A DNA stretch of 45,021 bases from Vitrella brassicaformis (Eukaryota; Sar; Vitrellaceae). The position numbers were made by a program, and so were the translations under genes. The stretch lies in assembly GCA_001179505.1 (NCBI GenBank), contig CDMY01000458.1, forward strand, positions 6,549-51,569, in the 5' to 3' direction. Position 1 is the first letter of the stretch. The number at the start of each line of letters is the position of its first letter. The notes beneath the pieces were generated by a model that worked only from the letters and a program-made list of their open reading frames with translations, made no database searches and was not told the origin of the DNA. Positions 1-10,315 of the stretch are shown here, piece by piece.

Positions 1-2283
1 GTGGGTGGGTGGGTGGACGGGGCGGGAGGGGAGGGGTGGGGCCGGCAGGTCAGTTCTGGTCACTCTCAGATGCTTCTTGCTGAATGAATGTCGTCAAATG
101 AAGATGGTGACTCAATTGACTCGCTTGATTGTCACAGCGGTGCCGTCATTGCAGCGCGAGCGACAGAATGCTCTTCCGTTTACATTGAGAGTCAAGCTCG
201 CCAAGCAAACTCGCCTTTTCGTCGCAAATCGCCATCCAGAATGGTTCATCTCAGAAGATGACCATCGAAATGTCTGTATTTCTCCGTTGAATCACTCTTT
301 CATCGGTCCGCTCTTTCACAGAGAGGTTCTTCATCGTCTTCCGGTCATTTTGAGCCATGAATGGTCGGTTTGGATGGCTGATTTGAGTCTCTTTGGGAGG
401 TGACCCACTTACACGGTCCGTTTTTGACTGTGTACGGAGTGATCGGGATGGGCTGACCCACTTACGCAACTGACCCGCTTATGCGGTGACCCACTTACGC
501 GGTCCGGACTGTACATGACGCTGTGTATTGTGTTTGGCCTCTTGCTTTTGGCCCATTGCAATTGTATCCACGCTTGGTTTTGATGGCGATTGGGACAATG
601 TTGGCCATGGCTCATTGCAGTAGGGCTGGATCTGCAGGCATCCATTTTACGGTGCTATGCAGCTCGCGCACCGACCAGCAGAGCACCACGCCTGGATCAC
701 CTGTCTGACTGTACAGGTACGTATCCGTGCACCTCACGCGCACCACTATCCATCCACATATCACTCTCTTGTGTCGGATGACTGCAGTGTGTTTGGTGTG
801 CTCGTCTGGCATGGTATGAGCCTTGGCTGCCATCACACCGGGTCGTAGCCCTACTCGTTGGTACGGATCTTCACCGCACTCACTCATTGGGCCACGACCA
901 TGTTCACTTCTGGCTTGTATTGCATCGCATGGTGTGCTCAGCTTGGGATGTGTCGTGTGGTTGGTTGGTTTTGACTGGTGCATGCCAGGGACACTACTCA
1001 CTACTGATGGTACGCACCTACACGTGTGATGCGGACCATCCATCACCTCTCTCTATGTGGATGGTATGCTGGTACGTCTGGTTGATTGGGTTACCACTGC
1101 TGGTACGTCACACTCACACACGCCATCACATATGGCTTACTCCATCCATCACCTCTCTCTCTCTCGCCATACGTGTGGATGGTGGTGCAGGGTGACGGCA
1201 CATCTGTGGTGTCGTGTTTGGTTTGTGTCATCGGGGCATCTTGTGTATGGACCGCTGGTACGCTACTCGCCCCACCCCTCACACACATCGCTGTCCATCT
1301 CACCTATGGTGTTGTGTGTGGCTGGTGTCATGTGTGTGGTGTGGTGTGGTGCGGTGCAGTTCTAGATAGACTCTCGATTGGACATCTGCGTATTATCTAC
1401 TATACGTCTGTGGTGAGCTACGTCACTCACATCCGCCTTGCGGTCCAGCATACGTTCACCCGGCGACATCACATATATCACAGGGACCCGTATCAAATAG
1501 CGGCGAGCGATAGCAAGCGTGTTTACCTGGATGGCAGGACGCTTTGTGATGAGTCCTGCAGGATAGAATGATGAAACTTTCAGCCGCATAGTCCAGCTGG
1601 CCCAGCTGGTTGAGCCTCTTTGGATTGGCCAGCACTCGACAAAACGATTAAGGAACGCCAGGCCGGTAGCGCAACTGCGGCTGGCGGAAAGATCCCATCG
1701 TATCGCCGCCGCACTCGCCAAAACCAGGCTTCTCATCTTGTCAACAACACTTCCATTCCCCTTCCTCCACATAAGTCAAGCAAACCATCATACCCACGCA
1801 AACCATCATATACCCCTTCCTTTGTTTGTCTCCTCCCTTCTCCCCCACCTGTTCAATCAATACTGACGGCCCGATACGAATCAAATCTATATGTGCGCGA
1901 CCGACTGCCTGTCAGTGCCTGATGCGGTCTGAGTATACTCTTATTTTTTTTGACTTCAATCATGCTTATTTTTGACTTCAATCATGCTAAACATCGACGT
2001 CTGACAAATCAACAACACACTAAACAAACAAACAAACAGACAGACAGACGTGGAATTAACTTTTCCCCGTCAACTTCTTGTCAAATCATCGAAAAATTGT
2101 AGCTGAGCAGTGCATAATAAAGATGTCTGGTTGTTCTCCCTGCTGCCGCCTCGCCATGAACGCATGTCTCCCTCTTGCCTCTGCCTGCTGCTGTGGGTCT
2201 TGCTGCATTACAAGTGGTGCCCCAAGAAAAACAGTCTGCACTCAGGCATCTCTGTGTATGCAAACATATTCATGGATATGTAG
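1..2283. other. Repeat-rich non-coding stretch at the left edge
   Basis: No convincing gene is visible. The first 30 bases are a G/T-rich simple repeat. From about 612 to 1370 the sequence is loosely repetitive: the words CTGGTACG and CATCCATCACCTCTCTC recur between TG-rich tracts, as in a decayed repeat family. A minus-strand reading frame at 1362-1772 (136 codons) is open, but I recognise no domain and it has no visible splice partners. 1925-2060 is AT-rich, with a duplicated TTTTTGACTTCAATCATGCT word at 1949-1989 and (CAAA)n/(CAGA)n runs. Confidence 0.5.
401..505. repeat. Short direct repeats, unit TGACCCACTTACGCGGTCCG
   Basis: At least four related copies of a 13-20 nt unit lie in this stretch, near 402, 453, 470 and 487. 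They differ at a few positions (ACACGG, ACGCAA, ATGCGG, ACGCGG). Two copies extend into GGTCCG. No function is evident. Confidence 0.55.
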
Positions 2284-3308
2284 ACAAGTGACAAGAAGAG
2301 TGCATATGTGCGTCAGGGGGAGGAGGCTGACGGCCTGACGGCTGGGCAGGTGGTGAAGCTAGGTGCCGCTGGCGTTCATCTCACCGAAAGGGCGCGCAAA
2401 GGTCAGGGGTGGAGGGAAACGGGGAGATCTACGTGAGCGGCAAGTGTGTGTGTGTTTGTGTGCTGCTGGATGCGTTCAGTTGGTGCAAAGACGGTAGAAC
2501 TTGATGGGTTCGGCGAGAAGAACAAAGGCGGCGAGGCCAGTACGTCCGCCGTGGTGGGCAACGAGCGTGAGCAGGAGCTGCAGCAGTACAAGCCGCAACA
2601 CATTCTGGATGACCTGCCCGCATTTGGTATGCCACGATCAGCTCGGCCGCACCCACTCACGCACCCATCCACCCACCCACCCACCCACCGACCATGAGCC
2701 TCACGCGTCTGTTTATCTCTCTGGTGTTCATGGCTGGGCCTGTGTGTACGTGCGTGTGTGTGTCAGCCAAAGGACCACTGCTGTGGCTCATCATGCGCGT
2801 GTTCTGCCTCCTTCCCAAGCCGTCACCGAACGGGTCGCCGACCAACTACATCACTTCTGCGCAACTTGACGATATCGCGTCATCCCAGGCTCTGCCCTAC
2901 AGTAAGTAAATACGGCTTTGGATGAGAGAGTCAAGGGCACGACCGACGGGACACATGTCTATGTGTGTATGCGTGTCTGTTCCATTCAGCTCAGTACGAG
3001 ATAGTGTCTTCGACATCCACGACCAGGACGCCATGACCATCTACAAAACCATCACGTTAGAGGACATCCAGGTCAGTCACGCAAGCAAGTGGCCCGTCTC
3101 GTGTGGGGTCTCACGTGTGCATGTCGTTTCACAAGTGCTGCATTTTGTGTGTTGCAGCACACGAAGTTTCGCAGTGACCTGTTGGAGCGTTTCTACTACA
3201 TGTACAAGTACGCCTCCCACCAAGTGCTCGCCCTGTGCCCTCATCGACGAGGTGGCGTTGGAGGGCATTCTCAAGGAGATTCCGCCATACAAGATGTGGC
3301 ATATGCCG
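2284..3308 (+). CDS. Exon-like blocks of an unrecognised gene (model incomplete)
   Basis: Several coding-looking blocks are bounded by good splice signals. One lies at about 2482-2625 (contains EQELQQYKPQHILDDLPAF) and ends at GTATGC. One at about 2766-2901 (PLLWLIMRVFCLLPKP) ends at GTAAGT. One at about 2995-3071 (SVFDIHDQDAMTIYKTITL) ends at GTCAGT. The last begins at about 3158 after GTGTTGCAG (FRSDLLERFYYMYKYASH). Inside this last block the apparent frame shifts, and it continues as DEVALEGILKEIPPYKMWH up to about 3308. A further exon upstream of 2432 is possible, but I could not make its phase agree. No known family is recognised. The unresolved frame changes mean missed introns, a sequencing error or decay. 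A possible last exon follows the pyrimidine-rich acceptor at about 3894. Confidence 0.35.
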
Positions 3309-4723
3309 GTCAGTGGGCGGGCAAGGAAAGGCAAACACGGCTGATCTCACGGAATGCTTTGGTGTGATGGACGGCTTGTGGATAGATTAAGGACTGGCGT
3401 AGAGGGAATTGGATGGTAGGTATGCACCAAAGTCGATGGATTTGTGGCATTGGTTTGGACACCCTCCTCCCCGTGAGCGTTTGACTCTGCGTGCTCATGG
3501 GACTGTATTTGTATGAGTATCACGGGCACACAAACGAGTGTTACGTATAATGCAAGTTTCTCCCTTAATACAAGCACCCACGCATCCACACACATGTTTG
3601 TCTCTCTGCATGTTGTTCTCTGTCTATTTGAGCTGGCCGTGTGTGGTTGTGTGGGTGGATCGGTGGTTTCCTTGGGTGTGGGTGAGCGGCTGGCTGGCTG
3701 GCGGCCTGGCTGGCTGGATAGATGGATGGATGGGCGGGAGGGCGGGCAAGTGATTGTTTGGATGCATAGATGACTAATCGGTGCACACAGGTATGTGTAC
3801 CTTCTGGTAAGCTGCGATCTGGCCATCTGATATGACAAGCTCAAGGTCTTCTTCTTGCTCCTGCTCTTGCTCCCGTCCTGCGTCGCCCCTACAGATGGAT
3901 CAGGCATGGGCAGGTCAAAGTCTCGGTTCTGTTTTTTCTTCGACTGGGTGTGACGACTGCTCGGCGTGAAAGCAACATTGTGATAGTCAGGGTCGGCCTG
4001 GCGCGTCTTCCAAGGTCGCATACTGCAGCCCGTCAGACAAGCACCACAGGCGAATGGCTGATGCAACTCTTTGTTCGAGGGCCATTGGGTCTGTTGCTGA
4101 TACGAAAGGGCCGCGCTGGACGTATCCATTGCCCCAGGCCTAGAGAGAATTGATTGGATACTCGCCCCCTCGAGACGCAAGAGAAATCCTTGAAAGGACA
4201 AATGACTGTTAAGCTCATCCATCCCACACATGCATCGCGTGACAATGAGATGCTTGACAAAGCACGCAGATTGGTCTTGACACGCCACAGAGAGAGATAG
4301 AGCTCTCTCTCTCTTACGCAAACGCAATCAACATGCATGTGGCACATATACAACTGAATATGGCAGTACGTAAAGGACGTAAAGAGGCAGACGTAAAGAC
4401 ACGGAACGGGTATTTACGTCGAAAGACATCTAGCTGGATGTATAACAAGCTATGAAGCGCGATAGGAATCAAATGAATACGGCGTCTCTACAAAAACGTG
4501 TGACAGAGCTGACACTCAAGTGACTAAATGCGTTTAAACGATGATTACCACGCTGTTGTGTTCGAGTTTTGCATAATTCGTGAGATGTTGAGCTCCTGGA
4601 CACCTACAGATTGGACACACATGACTTACCCCGATCGAGGTATTAATGATCAAGTCCTACAAGCCCGTTAGCATGGGGGGCGTTTCTTATGAGAATGAAA
4701 TGAAAGCGGGACCAGTGGGCAAA
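3309..4723. other. Stretch without a supported gene
   Basis: A 326-codon minus-strand frame spans 3347-4327. Its second half is a translation of simple repeats (GGCTGGCTGGCGG, GATGGATGGATGGG), and no splice structure or domain supports it. A pyrimidine-rich tract ending in TACAG at about 3894 would make a good plus-strand acceptor. 4354-4620 is comparatively AT-rich and looks like intergenic or promoter sequence before the next gene. Confidence 0.4.
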
Positions 4724-6252
4724 ATGGAAGCTTATTTGTTTTTTTTGTTGCCTCTCAGTGTTTCCAGCGCCGTCGGCTACTCGGTTGGAGAGGAGGACCT
4801 CTGGCCCCGCTGGTACGATTATCAGTTGCTGTTTCGGGACTCGCAAGATCCAAGTGCTTGCAGCTGTCCTGGCGCCGGAGGTAACCGGCCGTGCCTGATG
4901 GCCTCTCCTACTGCTGTCATATCCCTGACTGTCTCTGTCCGGGTTGTAGGGTCGTGTTATGGCGAGTGTGGGCGCAAATTCGACGCTGCGGAAGTAGCCA
5001 CCGTAGAGGCTTTCCAGTACGGCCGCTTTGAGGCCTGTTTCTTCCCGAATGTCAGAGACAACGGCACACTTGCAACTTTCTTCCTCTACAAGAACGATAG
5101 TGACAAGGTGTCCGGGGCGACGTGGCAAGAGATTGACTTTGAGATACATGGCAGGGGGGGGCACACCCATGCACCGATACAGGTAGGAAAGAGACTCATA
5201 TCGTGACAACTGGGTTGCTTTCACCTATTTGCCGCCAGACAAACATGATAACGGGCAGCATGGGCAGGCGCCGGAATCCAGAAATGTTTCACGCGGCACC
5301 GGGTTACGCGAGGGACACGGATGCACAAATCGAAGCCATCAAAAAAGGCTTCCACCACTTTGCTGTCGAGTGGACACCTGAGTACGTCGCTTGGTTTTTT
5401 GACGAGCAGCGGATCCGCCACGAAGTCAGATGCGGGCCAAAGAAGAAGAAGAAGAAGAAGGGATGCAGACCCTCATTGCCCCAGCTCAATGAGACCATGA
5501 ACGTGCGGATGTCGGTGTGGCCACTCTCTCCAGCGATCCCTTGGGCCAAGGATTGGGCAGGCATACTTGATGAGGAACACACAAAGCTCCCCATTACTGT
5601 GTACTATGACTACGTGAAGGTCTACAACTATGATTCAATTTCAAAGGGTTGGAAGAGAATTATGTTGGAAATTGGAATTTTTCTGAGGTCTTGTTCTTGT
5701 CTGTCAGGTTTTGTTCTTAAGTGGGCTGATGACTTCACATCATTCAACACCTCCAGATGGGAGAAGAGCACCCACACATGGGGTGGCAATTACGCTCACA
5801 TGCGGCCGGACAAGGCAGTCATTGTTCGGGGACATGACTCAAAGTCGTCATATCTCTCCCTTTCCATCGCGCCCGCCGGGGAAGACATCACCGTCCCAGC
5901 TCCTCAGCAGACCGGCCCCGGCTGTGTCAATTCTGAGATTGCCCACCTTTCGACAGACGTATACACCGGCGTCTGCGACGGTACCAAGAGGGTCGTATGG
6001 CAGCAAGGTGTGCGCTACGAAGGCGGCTATGTGGCTTTTGTTCCGATTGAAGTGTTTGCGGACGACGACGCCGTTCTTCAGTGTGCTGCTACGTGCGATG
6101 AGGTTCCCGCATGCCGCGTTTTTTCGGTGCACAATGCCAATACGAGGACGTATTGCAGTGGTTTCATCATCCCTGAACGGCAAGTCAAGGACGAGACAGC
6201 CAACGGAGGTGTGGTCTGCATGGATGAGGAGAAGGACGAGGACAGGTTGTGA
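4724..6252 (+). CDS. Secreted GH16-family glycosidase with permuted halves and a C-terminal PAN/apple domain
   Basis: Proposed exons 4724-4880, 4950-5182, 5239-5647 and 5708-6252 join in phase to 447 residues. The ATG at 4724 is chosen because a signal peptide (MEAYLFFLLPLSVSSAVG) follows directly. Residues 113-117 are EIDFE, the GH16 catalytic signature: first Glu nucleophile, last Glu acid/base. Before it lies the YGRFEA strand; after it FHHFAVEWTPEYVAWFFDEQ and a closing YDYVKVY strand. These are the order and spacing of the C-terminal two thirds of a GH16 jelly roll. From about residue 268 comes what is normally the N-terminal part (KWADDF, TSRWE, a LSLSIAP strand, NSEIAH). Residues about 358-447 resemble PAN/apple (CAATCDEVPACRVFSV, GGVVC). 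An AAG run at 5442-5460 encodes seven lysines. Likely substrate is a beta-glucan or related polysaccharide; exact specificity cannot be read. Confidence 0.75.
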
Positions 6253-7977
6253 AGTAGTTCTTTGAGTGCGAAATTACTACCCCTTAATTCCATAGTTCCG
6301 AAGTTACTCATAGCTTCCCCAACTACCTGGATTGTGCCGGCAGCTGCGCAGCACGAAGAAGCGCAACTGTTGGGTGCACGTAGGCTGGGAAGATGATGGG
6401 ATGTGCTTTCTAAAGAGAGATAGTGCTGTGGGGTTGTGCTACAGGTGGGAGAAACGTCTAGTGGTAGAATGAATGTGACTGATGCAAGTTGGACAATGGA
6501 CATTAACCAGACCTCCAGAGGGGCCGGCCTGGGTAGCCACTAGAGCGAAGCCTAGAGCGACCATGAACTTGAATTACGAAAGACTCGACTAGGCCTCCAA
6601 CTTGAAGGCATCAAGGTCAAATCCAAAGACATGCTGACGCACGGGAGAGATGGTGACATCTCCCTGCCTTCATCAGCGCAGCGGTATATCATCGAGGCGA
6701 AATGCCCTTCAGTGTCATATTTCTTCTCGTGTTTGAGTGCCGATGTGTCGTTTCATGCCACCCTGCAGCAGATGGGGCTCCTCGCGCACGCGGGTCGACA
6801 TACTGTTTCCATGTGGAGGAGGGACCCCCGAGAAATAGTCGGCGATCGGCAAGGCGAACTCCGGAGTCCGCGGCAGAGAGTTTCACCCGCGCGCTCCGGA
6901 GTCCGCGAGCTCGCTGAGGCTGACAGGAGCAAGCTGAATCAGCGCTGTGCCCCTTCCTTGTTTTGCTGCCATTCTTTCATACTTAAGTGACTCATACATG
7001 GGTGTTTGTCGTGCTCTTGACGCTACGTGTCTCTGTCGTTACGTGCTCTGTTTAATATGGCTACGCGCTCCTTCTATTGCTATGCAGCCAATAGAATCTA
7101 CTACAGTGATCAGCCTGCATACATGCAGCGATGCAAGATATGAGGTTTGTGTCTTCCTACCTTGTGTACCTTGTGTCTTGTGTGGTCAGGTCTTGCGGAG
7201 CTTGGGCAGGATATTGGTTAGTATTGCCATATTCTCAAAAGCCTTTGTCACCTCGCCGACTCTTCTCCAGCAATCAACGAACTTCTGAAAGACGCCACAC
7301 ACAGCAATCAAGATTCTTCTGTTCCTTCTCGTGTGTTGATTGTCAGTGTGTCATTTCAATCCACCCTGTAGCATTCCCTCACTTCATGTGCTGGGCTCCG
7401 AACAGCACCATTGTCAACTGCAGGGTGTGAAAGGCGCATGAATATGACACATGATCCATCTCACATCAACACATCCGCTGAGTGATGCAACCTCAGTTAC
7501 AGAAGGAGAAAACCCACAGACAGTGACAAAAACTCCTTTCTCCGCTTCGCCATCCGAATGGCCCAACCCACCAATGACCGTTCGTTTGCGTATTGACGTC
7601 GGATGGATGCAGGACCGGCTGCTGTGCAGCGCGTCTTCCTCTCAGGCGTGGGAGTCCTGGCACCCTGACGAAGCTGTCATTCGTGTGTGTCATCACTCGT
7701 GCCACAGCTACATGACGTCGTAGTGCTTGCGGGCTCGGGATTCCTTGTTTGGAGCTACTCTCCCGGCCGTTTGTAAACACTGTAGCGTGCGGGCTTAGCT
7801 CACTCAGCTTCCTCATTCGCCTTCTGATGATATCCCCTCAGCTACATCTCGGGTACGTAGCCTCACAGAAACCCATTGTGGTCACTCACTACCCCTCATC
7901 ATGCAAAAACACGATGGCAACTCTGCTGTTCAGGCAAGGCGATGGCCTCCGACTTCTTGCTGTTGTGTTTCTGACCA
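6253..7977. other. Intergenic stretch, no gene supported
   Basis: Open frames at 6631-6990 and 6947-7288 lack recognisable domains or splice partners. 6840-6920 contains a CGGAGTCCGCG motif twice (6860 and 6896), a small imperfect repeat. A diverged pair of about 55 bp is listed separately. The first 250 bases presumably include the 3' UTR of the GH16 gene. Confidence 0.4.
6718..7375 (+). repeat. Diverged pair of about 55-bp direct repeats
   Basis: The stretch at about 6720-6773 (TTCTTCTCGTGTTTGAGTGC ... TTTCATGCCACCCTGCAGCA) is matched at about 7321-7373 (TTCCTTCTCGTGTGTTGATT ... TTTCAATCCACCCTGTAGCA). The copies are colinear, with scattered substitutions. Both contain a GTGTCRTTTC core and CACCCTGYAG, so they could be remnants of a dispersed element or of a duplicated exon end. 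Confidence 0.45.
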
Positions 7978-8471
7978 GTGTTCGGGTGCCTGGCTCCCCC
8001 TTGCCTCGGCTCCTCTTCTCCTCTGCTCCTCCTTGTGATGCGCGTCCTCATCAACGGTGATGGTCGTGGGCCTCCCGCCTTCACCTTCCAGCATCATCGC
8101 ATCGCCACCAGAACAACCACACACATGGTGAGCACCACCAATCACACTCTATCAGGAGATTCGTACGCTCAAATCGCCCTCTGTCTGTCTGTGTGTCGTT
8201 TCAGGGCTCTTCGGAGCTGGGATTCACAGTGCCTACAAGCCTGTCTAACGCAATGGCGTCAAGGACAGAGCGTCCAAGCGATACGGCACCAAGGGGAGGT
8301 GATCAACGGGATGGCTGGGCGACCGATATGCTACCGAGGCGAAGTAGCATCCCAGCAGCGGACGCGGCTCCAGCACCGAGACGAGTTGGTGTGAAATCGC
8401 GCGTCAGATCACCGACGACCCCGAAGGCGTGCCGCCCTTCTTCTCTTCCCGTCTTCCATCATGCTGACTGA
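7978..8471 (+). CDS. Possible two-exon small protein, unrecognised
   Basis: An exon ending at CACACATG is followed by GTGAGC at 8128. An acceptor with a TCTGTCTGTGTGTCGTTTCAG tail ends at 8204. Joining 7978-8127 to 8205-8471 keeps a frame of about 138 residues, with a hydrophobic stretch (LGSSSPLLLLVM) near the start and a Ser/Pro/Arg-rich remainder. The start codon is uncertain and no domain is recognised. The intron looks more convincing than the protein; this could be part of a non-coding transcript. Confidence 0.22.
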
Positions 8472-8740
8472 CATGGTTGGTACACCGAATCTCTATCGTG
8501 GCCACAGTCGGACTGCCTCTATCCGACTGCACGTGTGACTTGATTTGGCTGCCACTGTCATCTCCTGAGCGTGCTCACTCCCTCATGACACGTCTGTCTG
8601 CGGCAGGGTCTTTGCGGAGGATTCTCTGGGAAGAAGAGGCTGGAGAAGACCAGCGGGGAACGAAGCTCTTCCTCTTGACGCGGGCGAAGAATAAGAGCCC
8701 GGGGGCCAAGGGAGCCGAGAGACGTCTCGAGCTCGCACAC

Positions 8741-8786
8741 ACATACGCATACGCATACACATACACATACGCATACACAAGCATAC
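8741..8786. repeat. Microsatellite (ACACAT/ACGCAT)n at the broken end of a copia copy
   Basis: A run of CACACATACGCATACGCATACACATACACATACGC-type hexanucleotides directly abuts the point where copia homology begins (about 8787). The element copy is truncated exactly at this simple repeat, which suggests a recombination or assembly breakpoint. Confidence 0.6.
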
Positions 8787-10015
8787 TTCATTCCCTCGTT
8801 GGCTGCGGTTGGCGTGCGGTTCCTAATGTATGTCGCTGTGGCCGTCGCATAACACCAATAAGATGCGGGTAAGCCGGCAGTGAATAGCAGTGCACGCGCC
8901 ATAGCACAAATCACACCAATGGCTCGCTCAGCCACTCCATTCTGGGACTGATGATATGGCAAACTCCTCTCTTGTCGTATCTGGTTTGTCTCGCAGAACT
9001 CTTTCCACTGGCCCTTGATAAGCTCCGCCCCTCCATCTGTCCTCACTGCCTTGGGCATGCGGACTGCAGTGCAGTACTGCATGAATGCTGTAGGGGCATC
9101 CGATTTCTTCTTGAGAAAGTAAGTCTGCAGGCACCTTGATGCATCATCGACCACCACCATCAGATACTTGTATCCTCTCTCGCTTGGCTGCTTGATCTGT
9201 GACAGTTTGACGTGACGATGAGATCACCAGGGTGTTGGTGTCGATACGCATCGATGAGATCACCAGGGTGTTGGTGTCGATACGCATCTCCTGCATACGG
9301 CAGTCGCTTCATCTTGGCCTTCAAACACACTTCACACTTGGCCTTCTCGTCGTCACTGTTGTTCTCCTTCTTTGCCGTTGGTGCGTGTCTTGTCACTTCA
9401 GGTAGTTTCTTGAGGTATCCATCATTGACGTGGGCAAATCGCTGATGCAATCGCTCTTGTGTGACGACTTCCGCGACTAATACGTCTGTTGTCATCACAT
9501 CCGTCGGTTCTTCATTGTCATCGTCCACCGATGGTGTGTGCGGCTGCTCCATGACGTCAACCACTCGCTCATCGGTCGCATTCGGGCAGTCGGACGGGTC
9601 CTTGTAGATGTTGAGGTACCAGAATCGCCCTTCACGCATCAATGGGTACATATCTCCTCTCCTTGCCTTCAGGAACGCAGCGCCATGATCAATCTCGAGC
9701 TTGACGTTGTAATCGTCGATAAGGTGAGCAAGAGAAAGCAGGTTGAACTTGAGCTTGGGCACATACAGCACGTTGTCCACCATGACCTTCTTCTTGCCTT
9801 TGTTGATCTCTCCACAGGTAAACTTGATGCAGCCGACACCCATTGCTGGTGCGGTTGATCCATTCGCCATGATGACGTTGATGTCGTGGTCGAGTGGCTT
9901 GATTTCGTCGAAAAGCTGCTCCTCAAAACAGCATGATCGCGCTGCTCCAGTGTCCATCATCATTGCCGTAGGTGAGGTTGAACACACACCATTCACGTGC
10001 ACCACCTCATCAGCC
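8787..10015 (-). mobile_element. Ty1/copia retrotransposon, second (truncated) copy
   Basis: This stretch is nearly identical to 10845-12035 and in the same orientation. Reading on the minus strand it starts at the assembly gap just upstream of the protease, runs through the integrase, and stops abruptly after the sequence for TPTAANEGMK, where a CA-rich microsatellite takes over. It therefore lacks gag, reverse transcriptase, RNase H and both LTRs within sequenced bases. Confidence 0.85.
8787..10015 (-). pseudogene. pol: copia pol fragment, copy 2: protease to integrase, disrupted
   Basis: The minus-strand translation shows the aspartic protease signature MDTGAARS close to the gap edge, then the GAG-pre-integrase zinc segment (HQRFAHV and CEVCLKAKM) and the integrase core with VVVDDAS and VRTDGGAEL. 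Relative to copy 1 it has an in-frame 36-bp tandem duplication at 9216-9287, and just beyond it a frame change (after HQHPGDLI the expected HVDLSQIKQ is lost). At two places where copy 1 is shifted (equivalents of 11995 and 11013) this copy keeps the frame. It cannot encode a complete polyprotein. Confidence 0.8.
9216..9287. repeat. 36-bp tandem duplication inside integrase region of copia copy 2
   Basis: Two adjacent identical 36-nt units (9216-9251 and 9252-9287) each begin CGATGAGATCACC and end TACGCAT. The unit is present once in copy 1 (about 11270-11303). On the minus strand it repeats the twelve residues DAYRHQHPGDLI without shifting the frame. Confidence 0.9.
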
Positions 10016-10315
10016 NNNNNNNNNNNNNNNNNNNNNNNNNNNNNNNNNNNNNNNNNNNNNNNNNNNNNNNNNNNNNNNNNNNNNNNNNNNNNNNNNNNNN
10101 NNNNNNNNNNNNNNNNNNNNNNNNNNNNNNNNNNNNNNNNNNNNNNNNNNNNNNNNNNNNNNNNNNNNNNNNNNNNNNNNNNNNNNNNNNNNNNNNNNNN
10201 NNNNNNNNNNNNNNNNNNNNNNNNNNNNNNNNNNNNNNNNNNNNNNNNNNNNNNNNNNNNNNNNNNNNNNNNNNNNNNNNNNNNNNNNNNNNNNNNNNNN
10301 NNNNNNNNNNNNNNN
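10016..10315. other. Assembly gap (300 N)
   Basis: Exactly 300 unknown bases, the same length as the second gap in this window, so the number is probably a placeholder. It separates the reverse-transcriptase start of one copia copy from the protease of the other. A complete arrangement would need several kilobases between those points. Confidence 0.95.

Noticed and set aside
1362-1772. Minus-strand frame with a faint resemblance to retroelement RT tails (GLAFLNRFVE)
   Set aside because: The resemblance is a few residues only; no catalytic motif or neighbouring domain supports it.
3347-4327. 326-codon minus-strand frame
   Set aside because: The second half translates GGCT/GGAT simple repeats (Pro/Ser/His/Gln) and no family is recognised. 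Its first half (DYHNVAFTPSSRHTQSKKKQ) remains a weak possibility.
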